64,000 nucleotides of DNA, taken from contig JAECUM010027250.1 in assembly GCA_016617855.1 (NCBI GenBank), positions 1 to 64,000 of the forward strand, given 5' to 3'. Below the pieces are notes generated by a model. The model had not been told where the DNA came from. It worked only from the letters and a program-made list of their open reading frames with translations, and did no database searches. How positions within the stretch are numbered: position 1 is the stretch's first letter; each line of letters opens with the position of its first letter. The stretch is from Megalonaias nervosa. Its lineage: Eukaryota > Mollusca > Bivalvia > Unionida > Unionidae. The position numbers and the translations under genes are program-made. Shown here piece by piece: positions 20,196 through 33,900 of this stretch.

Positions 20196-23100
20196 ATGTG
20201 TGTGTGAGAGAGAGAGAGAGATTTGGATTTTTAACGTAGCTTTAACAATTTTTCAGTCATATCACTATGATGTCTGCAGTGACTGGCAGTTTATAGTGAT
20301 GTCTAGCACTGGGGCATCATGCTGCAGACACGTAGCACAATGTCCCACCCAGTCACATTATCCTGACATCAGGTCGACCAGTCCTAACACTAACCTCTTA
20401 ATGCTGAGCGCCTAGCGAGGCAGCTGTTAGCATCATTTTTATAAGTCTTTGGTATGACTCAGCTGGGATTCAAACCCACAACCTCCTGCATCCAAGGTTG
20501 ACACTCCAACCACTAAGCCACCAGAGCAGTCCACTCAGTATATAAATTACAGAACAAAATCATCTCAAAAACATTCAACTTTATTTCTAAACAATATTAA
20601 ATACCCTTTTAATTTAAAAAAAATGACCCTAAAATGATTGATTGTTTTCAGATCTGTATTTTGCTTGTATTTCATCTGCATTTCATTTTGTATTCCATTC
20701 ACATTCATTATCCTCTTGTTACTTTCCATTTACAGAATCAGAAAGGCATTGCTTTTTGCATTTATTGCTTCTATTCATCTTTTCCTTTCGTTTTGTTTCT
20801 TATCTGGAATGCATTTACCAAGGTTGGAATTTTCATTTTTTGTTTCTGTATCTTGCCTTATTCAAAGTGTCCTTCAATAAAATAGCATGTGCATAAAATT
20901 GAAAAGATGGGAGTGAATTTATGATAATTAATCATGTAACTGCAAATGCAATAGATGTAAAAATATAGTTGTAGAACATTTGACAGCAAATTTTATTGCT
21001 TGTTTTGTTTCGTTCAAATAAAAATTGTGTAGATACAACTTCAGTGATGATGTCATGCAGTGATGATGTCATGCAGTGATGATGTCACTCAGTGATGATT
21101 TCATGCAGTGATGATGTCATTCAGTGATGATGTCATGCAGTGATGATGTCATTCAGTGATCATGTCATGCAGTGATCATGTCATTCAGTAATCATGTCAT
21201 GCAATGATGATGTCATGACATTCATGGCAGTTGTAAGACTAATTTCACAACTTATAAGTAGTGAAAGCAAACTTTCTTTTTAGTAAATTATATTTGTCTA
21301 AGGATACTTACCTAATCACATTAATAGATAGTTCCTGAATGATGTCATCATCAGCCATATTTGTGGTATGATAGCATATTTACCACTGAGTTTATATGGT
21401 ATTTGGAAGTTGAAATAAATTCATGGAATCTTAAGATACTCTTACAAAGATAAATACATAAACAGAATGCAAATCAGACTTTCTGTTAATATCTATATGT
21501 GTAATTTATAAGTTGATTCTGCTTTAGTATGCCCTGTTCAAAATGGTCAATTTGGGGAGATGCATACAGGAGAAACAGCCAGGTTACCCATCGTCTATGT
21601 CAAATGGGCAGAATATCATCTGCTAGAGACCTTGTTCGGAAATAAGCTTGCTACCTACCAAATCAAGCCTTCCTACAAAGACAAAAATCTTCTTTTCTGT
21701 CTATATATATATCATACCAACAAAAGGGAGAAACACTTACCATTACCTCCCATTGACTGCACTAGGATGCACCACTTTTAAGCTGAGCAATAAACTGAAT
21801 AAAATGCACACATTGGTGGGGAGGCTGGGAGGGTTTTATCATAATTTGATCAGCTAAGTACACCTGAAGAAACAATTTACTCAAACACTTGCTTCCTCCT
21901 TTGAATACATTCCCGATTATGTTAACATAGGTGAATAGTTAACAGAAGGAGAGAATGCTGAACATCCGAACTCTACCATGGCCACCCTTCAAGAGACAAA
22001 TGGTTGGATTCCCTATGTCTAGGATTGCCCACTCTCCGAACTTGTCAGCAGCATAACCAAGAGTCACATGACCAATGAAAACCTGTTAAGACGAGAATTA
22101 TTGAACACTTGACAAATTTTATGGGCAAATCTATAAGATTTAAACTACTGCACTTGAGGAGGTTGTGCTGATGTCAACTGGGTCTGGCAGTTATCTGGGT
22201 AACAGCCACTGGATCCAAGAGATTCAGATCTTGTCTCAGCAAAACTAAATCCGGGAGATAAAACTAGAAGGTTGACTGGGCATGCCAGCCAACAGCTTCT
22301 AATATGTTCCAGATCAAAACATTACATCTGAAAGTGAGGCTTGCAGATATCTCTCAAATTTCATGAGCTGAAATCTTCACAAGGTGACTCTGATCCTTTC
22401 AGATTTCAGAGTATGCCAAGAGTATAACCCAGTTCAGCCACAATGATAGGGCTTGAGGGGTGATATCCTCTTTCCCAGCCTTTAATGGGTTAAAGAGCCA
22501 CTTTCTTGTTCCACAAATTTTCTCAGTGCACTTCATGTAATGTTTGAGGGCATGGCCAGGTTTTTGCATGGTCACTTCAGTCTATGTATCTATTGAAAAG
22601 AGGTAATGCCTGAGGACATAGAAATGGTCAGGCATGGCCACTTCTCTCTATGTATCTATTGAAGAAAGAGAACGCACAAGGGCAAAAGCAGGGTCAAGCA
22701 TTGTCACTTCTATATTTCTATTGAAGAGAGGGAGCATATGACCCTGATTGCCTGCTGACAGCAGCCTATTCCTGGTTACAAAGCCTGGTTGCATCATTAG
22801 GACCATAGTTGTTAAAAATGTTTTATTACGTTTTTTATTTTTTCCTAAAAAACTCGTTTTTTTCGTTTTTTATTTTTCGGAACGTTTTTTTACGTTTTAT
22901 ATTTTCTCCAAAAAACTTCGTTTTTTTATTCATTTATTAATTTATTTATACTAATTTGACCAAATCCTGTCCTGAATTTTTTTATTTTCTCACGCTTGAT
23001 AATGTTGCTGCTCGTTCAGTCGCTAATTCTTGGAAGAAAATCAAAATTTTGCATTTTCCCACGGTCGGTCGGTCCATCGAAAATGTTGCTCGTCGCAAGT

Positions 23101-26100
23101 TATGCAAGTTATAGCGGTGTCAGTGTCACAACTCGCAAGTGTCCCTTTGAAGTTTGGCAACAAATATCATTATACCGGCGCAGATTATGCATAGCAGTAA
23201 CGTGAACTCGTAGTAGAGGGATGGCCAACTTCAGCGCCAAGTTTGAAGCGCAAAATATGTTTGCCACAGTCCCAAGTGACGGTGGAGGTCAATCTGCGAG
23301 GGGGTAAAAAACGACCACATGCGGTGACAGTCTATTGCAGTGATGTCCAACCAGTAATTTACCATCTGTTTATAGGCCTAGTTGCCTACGGAAACATCTT
23401 TTATAAACTTTTCGGTCAATATTCTGCATAATAATCACAGTGTTTCTTGGAAAATCGATTTTCCTGCTGCGACAGCTCAGGAGCTGCCTGGGCTACATAA
23501 CGATATTGGCTCATGCTGAAACCTTACGTACACAACTAGCGGGCAAGTAGCAATTAAGATTGTCTATAGTAAATTACGAATTTAAAATAAATATTTCTTG
23601 TGTATAGCCGTTAAAATGCCGAAAGAAAAAAGTGAAGAATGGAAACATGTTTTAGTACTAGATGAAAAAGATAACATCACTTTGAGCAAAGTTAGTTGCA
23701 TTTACTATAATAAAGAATTTCACGGTGGTGTTGTACATATAAGAGGTCACCTACTTGGAGATCCAAAGTTTGGCATCAGCAAATGTTCAAAAGTTCCATG
23801 TCAAGTGCAGCAGGCCTTACAGAAGCAGCAGTCAGTGAGACTAGAAGCGGAAGCGAAAGAACAAAAATTCGACGCACTGGATAAAGCCACAAAAGCCGCT
23901 AGTAGTGAGGCAAGTGAGAAGCAGATGTCGTTACCCTCTATGTTCGCGAGTGCTACGAAAAAGGATGCAGACAAAGCTGTTGCTTGTTTGTTTTACGCCA
24001 GCGGCATACCTTTCGCTACTGCCGACAGTACTTATTTTAAGGATGCAATAACTGCCGTGGCAAAATGTGGCCCTCACTATAAAGCACCAAACAGAATAAA
24101 AATTTCAACTGAAATGCTAACTGGGGAAGTACATCAAGTGGAACAATTTATGGCCTCTTTTAAGGAAGAAGCCGTCAAGCATGGAGTTACGCTTATGTCT
24201 GATGGTTGGACAAATGTGAAGAACAAGCCCATTGTTAACTTTCTTGCAGCTACTGGTGACGGCTGTATTTTTCTCAATGCTTTGGATACTTCCGGTGAAA
24301 TCAAAGACGGATCGTTTATTGCTGGCGAGATATCAATGTGCACTGAATCATATAGCATGGAAAGTGTTGTACAAGTTATTACGGACAGTGCATCAAATTG
24401 TGTTGCAGCTCGTAAGATGTTACAGCAGCAACATCCTAATATTGTTTTCTCGCCATGCACGACCCACTGTCTGGATCTTTACTTGAAGACATAGGGAAGC
24501 TGCCATGTATAGATAGTGTAATTACTGATTCTAAAGATATTGTCAAATTCATCACGACTCACCAGTATTCCCAAGCATGTTTTCGCAATCATTCTGAGCT
24601 AGAGCTTCTAAAGCCCGGCGAAACAAGATTTGCTACTCACTTTATTATGCTGCAACATTTGAGTACAGTTAAGGATGCTCTGCAGGAAACTGTGATAAGT
24701 CGTGAGTACAAAAAGTGGCTAAATGATGCAGTTTATAAAAAGAAAGGTGAGGCAGTCACAAGCACGATTTTGAATGGAACGTTTTGGAGCTCGGTGGAAA
24801 CAATAACTAAAGTATGTGAGCCGATTGTTGAGCTACTGCGACTGGCTGACGGAAAAATACCTTGTACAGGAAAAGTATATTGGAAAATGTTCCAAATTGA
24901 TCAGTTTGTGGAAGCTGCTGATTTACCACCAGCACGAAAAAAACAAATTCGCCAGTTTGTTATGGATAGATGGAAAATGTTACATACAGATCTACACGCA
25001 GCTGGCTTTGTGCTCGATCCCGAGTATTCTCATTTTTCCCAACATCAAAACGAATAAGTCATCGCAGGCTTTCACGCGATGATAGAAAGAATATACCGTG
25101 ATGACGTTCAGTCGCAGGTGAAAGCTGTGCAACAGCACGCCATGTATCGTGCAGGACGAGGATTATTTGCTCGACCGATGGCGGTTGCAGCTGCTAAAGA
25201 AATGCCAGCATACAGGTGGTGGATGTCATTTGGAGCTCACGTTCCGGAGCTGCAACAAGTTGTGGTTAGGGTCTTAGCACAGGTGACGTCCGCCTCCGCC
25301 TGCGAGAGAAACTGGTCAACATTTGAGTTTATTCATACGAAAAAACGAAACTGTATGCAGTGCAAGAGAGTGCGAAATGTAGTGTTTGTGCATGCAAATC
25401 TTCGCCTAAAGGCAAAGATGGACAATATCAATTATATGGAGGAAACCTTAGAGTGGTCAGATCAGTCAGATGGAGATAACGACGTTGAGTGAAATTGATT
25501 TTTGTGTTGCATAAAAAGTACTTGAACGTTTTTTAAACTTTTTTTTTTGAGGGAAAAACACATTTTTTTTACATTTTTTATTTTAATTTTAACGTTTTTA
25601 ACATCTATGATTAGGACCATGGAACCATCCAATATGAAATGCAGTTAGTTTAGGTCCATTGAAAGGACATTTAACTCGCTCACTGTGCATGCCAAAGCTA
25701 AGGCTATCAGAAAGCATGTTTTGTGAAAGCCCAAGAACTTATGTTGAGACCAAAACTTATATATTTTTCTTGGTAGGCAATCTAATGGAACTTGTGCACA
25801 GCCAGATAATATGGAAATATGCATCAATCAAGTGAATGTAAATTTGTCCCTTTAGAAGGAAATCCTGACTTATCACACTGTTTCCATTTTGAACTGCAAT
25901 CTTGTGCTGCAATGTATTGGGTGAGCTGGCTCAGGTTGATGACTGCCCCAAGCTTTCCAAGAGGTAATGGGAAAGAGTTTCATTTTGTCCCTATAATATA
26001 GACAGAACAGAAAAGATGAATTTTCATCTTTCCAGGAAGGCTAGATTTGGGAGAAAGGAAACTTATTTTCCAAATGTTAATGTGATCTGGGAATGTATTC

Positions 26101-26640
26101 AAAGAAGAAGAATTGTGCAAGTGTAAAGAAGGAAGAATCTGATCCCAGATTATCATACAAAACCATGGTAATTTAGTGGTTTCACATTTCATTTCATTTT
26201 CATTTATCATTCATTATTCATCATTGTGTTATGTATGTGGATGCTCATTTTCTTTATATTGCATTTATCATTTCATTTGCTATCATTGTGCATTCCATTT
26301 CATTTCACTGATAAAATTACTCATTTCATGGACTATAGTTCAAACGACACGTTTCACTTTTAAATGTGAGAGATAGAAAGAAACAAAAAGAAACATTTTC
26401 CATATATTTACCATATATACTTACTTAAAAGTCAAGTCCAGCTGCAAACTGTATAGACCCAGATCTGTTGTCACAAAATATACTGGCAAACCTGGGTCTA
26501 TGCAGTTTTTATGGAGTAATCAGTAGAACAAACAACACAAGACCTTTTGGTACATTATGCAATGACCGATCAGGGTCTATGTTGCTTACAGTTGACTGGT
26601 TTTGTAAGTGAGTATATACAGCATGCTACCACTAAAGTAC

Positions 26641-26736
<96 letters not shown>

Positions 26737-27917
26737 GGATTTTTAACGTAGCTTTAACAAATTTTCAGTCATATCACTACAATGTCTGCAGTGTGGCAGT
26801 TTATAGTGATGTCTTGCACTGGGGCATCATGCCACAGACATGTTGTTGTTGTTGTGGGGCTTAACGCCATTTTTTCAGCACACGATAGGCTATACATGGC
26901 GGCCAGTATTAACGGTGGAGGAAGAAACCGGGAAATCCCCAGAAAGAACCACCGACCCACGAGAAGCTACTGGCAAGCTTTCTCACATATCCACATTCGC
27001 CGAATCCTAAACTCGAACCCACGCAGACAGAGGTGAGATGGCAGTGATCCGTAACGGAGAGCGCTTTAGACCACTCGGCCACTCAGGGCCCAGCCACAGA
27101 CATGTAGCATAATGCCCCACCCAGTCACATTATCCTGACACCAAGCCAACCATTCCTAACACTAGCCTTTTAATGCTGAGCGCCTAGCGAGGCAGCTGTT
27201 AGTACCATTTTTATAAGTCTTTGGTATGACTCGGCCAGGGTTTGAACTTGCAAACTCCCACATCCAAGGTGGACACTCTAACCACTAATCACTGCAGAAG
27301 TTCAATTTCTGGTGTAATGGCTATTTTCAGCACAAAATTCAACTTTAAACAAATGAAATATTTAAAGAAGCAGAAAGCGAAAAAGAAGCAGAAGACTCAT
27401 GGGTGTCTATTTAACTTTTGCAAGAAAGTAAATTATAGAGAAAAAATTGGTCACAGGACATTTTAAATAATACCTCCATAAAAGCATTTGGTTGTAGCCT
27501 TTCCATGATAAAGTTTTGTTGTTTCCAGTTCAAGCCTCCAGCAATCAGCTCAATCCTCAATGACTCAGCCTTGATAAAGTTGGCATCCCTGTCTGACTCC
27601 GCATTGCAATAGAACATCATTTTATATAAGTCCATTTTACGCTGGATGTCAATCAGATCACAGATATCCAGTAGGTGTCTGCTTATGGGGCTAAAAAAAA
27701 GAAAAATCTCACCTACAATTTACAAGGAAGACACCTGAACTCCATACTTTTTCAATTATTCAATCCTTCATTCCCCTTATCCTAACATCCCAACTCTCTA
27801 ACCCTGCCCCAAGTGATTCAAAAACTCTGCATCAAATCTGCACATCTATAAACTAGCCACAATACACACAAAGATTTAAAGTTTCTATCTTATTTTGTTT
27901 AGAAGGAGCTGCCTGAA

Positions 27918-27968
<51 letters not shown>

Positions 27969-30900
27969 CTGGATGGGCTGTATTCAATTATCTCTTGTGT
28001 TCATAAAATGGCAGGAAAAAATAATTAAGATCTGATTGTTTTTTTATTGGTACATTAATTAGATATTGTATCATTTACACTATCATTCATTAACTCCAAG
28101 AAAAAAAATGCTGTTTCCATACAACTATCAAGCTGTTCCAATATGATCATATTTATACAAAATAACTATAAAACACTGTATCCTTAGCAGGGGATGACAA
28201 TTCCAATTCTAACATACCTGCCCCACCAGGCTAACGACTGACAATAAGTCTCAAAATTAACAATTTTATTCTTTTTTCCTGCGTAAAACTTGAGATTAAT
28301 GACAAAATCTTTCACTAGTCCATCAATGACTTTTACTTGTCCAGACTAGTTGGGAAAAGGAATTGTCATCCCATGAAATGTCCTAACAGAAAGTTCAATT
28401 TTGTTTCCACTTTTTCGACCAGTCCTACTGTTTGTCAATTCTGCTATTCATGTCAAACAAAAGGATGAAATAATAAACACCTAAGATTGCCGTGAAACAT
28501 GGTGTCTTGCCAGATAAGGACATTATTATGATGCAGTTTTGTGTACATACAGATAAGATGGGAGCTTCTGTCTGTTTATACAGGTAAGATGAGAACTTCT
28601 ATCTGCTTATACAGGTAAGACAGGAACTTCTGTCTATACAGGTAAGACAAGAACTTCTATTTGCCTATACAGGTAAGACAAGAACTTGCTTATACAGGTG
28701 AGACAAGAACTTCTATTTGCTTATACTGGTAAGACAGGAACTTCTGTATCATCAGAATACAAACTAAAGGGTCCTCAAAACTTATCACATGGAACCAGCT
28801 ACTGCACAATCATTATTTATTCTTGATTCTCTGCTGTATTTGTATTTGTTACAGAGCCAAAATATAACTTCTGCTAGTTCAAAATGTGTTGTATATACTC
28901 ACCTTGAAGCAGAATCTAAATGTAACCCTGAACTGTCATCATATAATGTGCCAGCAGGTCTGGGTCTATGCTTTCTGTACAACTGATTACTCCTATCCAA
29001 CTACACAGATCTTGATCTACCAGCACATTATGCAATGGCAGATCTGGGTCCCTGACTCGACATATAAGTGAGTATATGTGGTAATGATTGATCAGTAACT
29101 GGTTTTATGCTGCAACTGATGCAAACCTCCTACATGTACAGTAATATATTATAAAAGTTTCAGTAAATAATGCAAACAATTAGAAGATGCATGACCTTGA
29201 AAATATTTAACACCAAAAATCTTTAGTTGTTGCTGATAATTGTATTCCCACTGCAACTGCAACACTTGTGTCTTACGATTAACAGGCTAGACAAAAAGAC
29301 AAATTCAAAACAAAAGTGAAGCAGACCTACATCTGCCGTCAGAAAATGACCCTGATCAAGGCATAATGAGATACTGCTCTTAAGAAAGCTTACCATATAT
29401 AACCATTTATGAGTCAAGTCAACTGCAAAGAACAAAGATCCAGACCTGCCATAGCATAATGTGCCTGCTGATCAGTGCCTATGTTATTTGTTCTACTGAT
29501 TACAGCACAAACCCAGATCTGCTGGCACATTATGTGATGACAGATCTAGGTCTGTGCAGTTTGCAGTTGGACTCGACTTATAAATGAGTATATATGGTAA
29601 TTAAATTATGAAAATGATAAATATAGATAAAAGAGAGCAGTGATTCTTTTTGAAAGATTGTGTATCTGATGAAAATTAGATATGACTTTCAGATACTGCA
29701 TGTATTTCTATTAATTAATTCAATTAATTAATTAATCAAATGTTAACTCAGTGTTATAAATATCTCTTAGAAAGTGACAGTTACAACTCAAGAAATGTAA
29801 ATATTTAAAGAGATGTATAAATCTAGTTTACTTGAAAATTAAAATAACATTAGATAGTTCATTATTGCTATAATATTCAACCTATATCCCAAGATCCTAA
29901 TCAAATTACTTACTCCATAGTTGCTACTCTCTCACATAAGGCTGAGACAACAGCAAACATACGGAAGGTGATTTGACTGGCATCATCAATTTTGAGCACC
30001 TGTAATAAAAAAAAATGTATGATATAAAAATTAAATATATTTACAAGACATCAGCATGAAAACCTCTTAGGCATATATAAAACAAATATTCTGTTCTCAC
30101 TTACAGCAAACTGTTACTGACATGATGCATGACAAATGCTATAGGTCATGTACATTGTTCCACCTTTTATAATATTCTTGGATGTGTGAACGTGGGATTT
30201 ATGATAATCTATAAAAAAAATATAAAAAAACATGCCAGAAAATCAACCAATGGTGTGAAAATCATGCATTCGATATTAAAACCCTACTGTTGCGTCTTCA
30301 TTAAATTCCTCATATGTTCACAAAATTCTCCCCTTTTCTTCAAATGGACAGTTCTAGCATATACACTGTAACACTGTTTATCGAAGCCATAAATGAAACC
30401 CATTAAAGTGAGGAAACCTTATTCTGTGTGTGTGTGTGTGTGTGTGTGCACGGATATATGGGTTTAATTGTACATCAGTACAATTCTGGTTATATAGTGC
30501 CAGTAAAAAAGTTAATTTACAAACAGGTAAAGGAAAAAGTTGAAAACTATAATATTATAAAACCTTCCAAATATTGCAATAATAAAACATAATTTGACTT
30601 ATTTAATTGAATCCATTATTATACCCACATTATACAAGTGTCACCATATACTGAGGAGGATTATAGTGAGGGATCACTGTACATGGTTTGGTATGTGCAA
30701 ACATTTGCCCAAGTTGGAATGAGTTCAAGCCTAAGTGCTCCAATCCTTTTCTGAGTTCTGTAGCAATTGTTTAAAAAAACAACAGAAAACTGTGCGTGGA
30801 CATTATTTTCATATAAATATTACAAAATTAGATGAATTATATATAAATTACACCCACCCCCCAAAGTTTTATATGATGGAAAACACAAGTTGTACTTAAG

Positions 30901-33900
30901 TGTCACATGCTATTCTGATGTCTGAAGAAATGCTGACATTACAAAATCATGCATGTCAAACCAGCTGTATTACCCTATCATATAAGAATGATAGAGAATA
31001 TTTTTGGTTTAGGACCAGGTGCACTAAAATGGATTTAGAAATCTGTTTCCATTTTTTTTATTGCTGAGAGCATCTACCAGTCTGTCTGTATGCCCTGCTA
31101 TCCAGGATGAAACTCAAGTATACAAAACATAATCTCACTACTGATGGAGCAAAATCATACATTTTCAAGTATTAAATACTGTCAATACAAATGAATAATA
31201 CAAGCATGATATGATTAAACAAATTACAGGATTTTTAAGTTTTTCAACTGAACGGAACAGTAACCTAATTCTTACATCAAACTCTAGAAATTCCTATAAA
31301 ATAGTGGGAAAAAAATCAGTGTTTCTATATCAATCCTTATACACTGTAATATGAGACTCCTTTGTTGCTTAAAATGTGATAAATAGTGAAAATACCTATT
31401 TTCTAGGCATAAACTCTACCTTAAAGACATAATCCAGCTGTTTCTTTGTGATGCCCTGTACAGAAGGTACACCATCCAATGCCTGCCTTGCCTCCTGAAA
31501 ATGGCAATACAAAATTTATCATTTACAAGAACAATAAAGCAATAAAATAAGAATATACCAAAAAAAGAAAATTGAAAGAAAAAAAAACCCTGCTCAGTCT
31601 AATTTACATTTATTCATTACAGCTACTATTCAAGTGATAATGCTATAAAAAGAAAGGAGATTATGCTTAGTTACTTTTTGACTGATTAAGCTGTAATGTA
31701 AACTAACAAAATTAGACACCAATAACAGCTAGTGACTGTTGATAAGCCAAATCTACTGAGAATGATTCTTCCGTTACTATGGGGCACCAGTTTTCATGAA
31801 TTTCTTTGTTGCCCTGAACCACAAATTTAACGACCTAATGAAAAATTAGCCACATATGATGAAGCCTACTCCTACAAATTTTCTTAATGTGTTTCACTCC
31901 TTGTGATAAAGAAAGCTATCATTAACGTAATTTGGTACGAAAAGATTAGTTTTTACATGTTGGTGTTTATTTTAATCCTTTGAGAAATGAGAATTATAAA
32001 GCATTTATATTGTTTCAATGCATACATATCTATTAAAGGTGCACAGTATTACTGGCATACCATTTTAACACATTAATTTTTTTCTGGTGGTAGGTACCAC
32101 AGTACTCAAACTTCAGTACTTTCCATCAGTAAGGAATGAACAGAAATTCCCAAGTAATCTTGTTATGAAATGAATGATATTAAAAGCATGTATTCATTTT
32201 TCATCACAAACTAATTCCAAAAATTACTATTTTCTTTTTGTAAAAGAAAATAGTTGAAATTGTCACTAATTAATTTCAAATATTACAAATATAGTAATCT
32301 TTATGAGTCTTTAATCACATGTTTGGTGCATGTCACATTTAACAACATGGCTGCCAAATGGGATGTTGTGAAAAATATTCAAGTCAAATCCACCTCCCCC
32401 AGTTAGTACACTACTGATTTGTGTTCATACATGTGGTAGGATTGTTTGAACCATTCAAGTGACTGCCGTTTTTTGTCTGCATATTTTTATTCTTTTATAC
32501 TCTTAATTTTAGGTATTTATAGGTTAATATATGAAATTATATGGCAACATATATGCATCCTTTGATAGGCAAAACCAGAAATTTAAGTACCCATGAAAAA
32601 TGTTTTTTTTTTGTTTTTTTTTTACAAAAGCTTGAAAATTGAGACCCACGAAAATAAATGATAATACAGTATTATTAGCTATCTTTTAGTGATTAAAAAA
32701 TTTTCATTTCTGTGGGGAGATGGACATATAAAGTTTCTGCAGTTATTTACTACAGTATATATAAATGTTTATAATAAAGTCCAACTGCAAATTGCACAAA
32801 TCCAGATGCCACTGCATAATGCTCTGGCAGATCTGGGTTTATTAGAAGCAGTCAGTAAAACAAACAATATAGACCCTGATTTGCCAGCACATTATGTGAT
32901 GGCAGATCAGGGACTATGTTTTCTGCAGTTGGACTCAACTTGCAAGCGCATGTATAAAGTATATCATTGATATGTGTAGTTTCATTCACACAGCTTTTTA
33001 ATGAGAAAATTTCAAGTATTTTATGCCTCTGAGTTTAAAAACTAACACAAACTATTCACTTGGACATTGAAGGCAAGATTTTTGTACCATTCATGAACCA
33101 AACCAAATTTTTAACAGCTATGGTGGACCCAACCTTGAAGCCGATAACTGTATCAAAGTCCTCATCCTCTACTACAAATGCCTTGGCATAAGCTTCCAGT
33201 TTGCCTGGATCCACCAGTCTGTAGTGGGTAACAAAGTCAATGTTTCCATCTGAAAGGCAAAGCAGTAACAAATAAAATTTTAGTTCCTGCTGCATCTATT
33301 ATACCTATATTTCTATAATTAATAAAACATAAGTTACGCAGAAGCATTTTTGAAGACATTTATCTGATTATTGTTATGTATTATTAAACACGAAGCAAGA
33401 AAAAAAATAGTGTATATATGCTCAAGTGGTTTTACTAAAATTCCTGATGATTAAAAAAAATCAAGACGATCAGGAAAACTATTCCAATATTATTTCTGTA
33501 TATTACAAATGAATTAGTGCAGGTAATTAACATTCAAATGTTTGGAAACTATTATCTTCTGATTAATCACTTTAAATACATTGTCTAAACCTGATAATCC
33601 ACAAAATAAAAATCCTAGTTAAGTATTTTTCCAACTCAGCTAAATGGGCTTTTATATAAATACATTTTTGTACATCACTTTTTTAGAATACGATTCCAAA
33701 TTTTATTGTTTAATTATATGCTGATGAATTTAATGATATGCAAAAGGAAATCCCAAACAAATAGATAAAACTCCAATCTCACCTCTTTCATCTAGATCTT
33801 TAGCATAGTCATCTTTTAGTTTACACAGGTCCATTATTCTTTTCATGTGATCTAACAGGGTCTGACCTCCCCTCTTCATGATGACATTCACTCGCTTCAA

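Larger units (their letters stand above)
21293..26110. mobile_element. DIRS-like relic, copy B, split by a hAT transposon
   Basis: Left part 21293-22803 and right part 25610-26110, interrupted by the hAT at 22804-25609. The left part matches copies A and D: 'ACTCTACCATGGCCACCCTT', 'GCATGCCAGCCAACAGC', 'ATCTTCACAAGG' and 'TATGTATCTATTGAA'. The right part continues as copy A does after 6312 ('GACCATGGAACCATC') and ends with the terminal-repeat motif 'AATGTTAATGTGATCTGGGA'. No open frame survives. Relative to copy A it lacks the region with RT and recombinase relics. Confidence 0.55.
26643..27292 (-). mobile_element. SINE family A copy interrupted by SINE B
   Basis: A ~90-bp GT microsatellite (26643-26733) is followed by the family-A body to 26842. 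A 250-bp insertion (SINE B) follows, then the rest of the body ('CCCCACCCAGTCACATTATC') and a diverged tRNA-like head near 27230-27290. Orientation is minus-strand, like the host gene. Confidence 0.8.

Noticed and set aside
20062..20415. Open frame with a long Val-Cys repeat
   Set aside because: It is translation of the GT microsatellite and body of SINE A, not a gene.
26547..26864. Open frame of alternating Cys and Val
   Set aside because: It is produced by a GT microsatellite in SINE A.
27011..27081. Possible tRNA gene (good A and B boxes)
   Set aside because: It has no closed cloverleaf and is followed by a SINE body, tail and target duplication.
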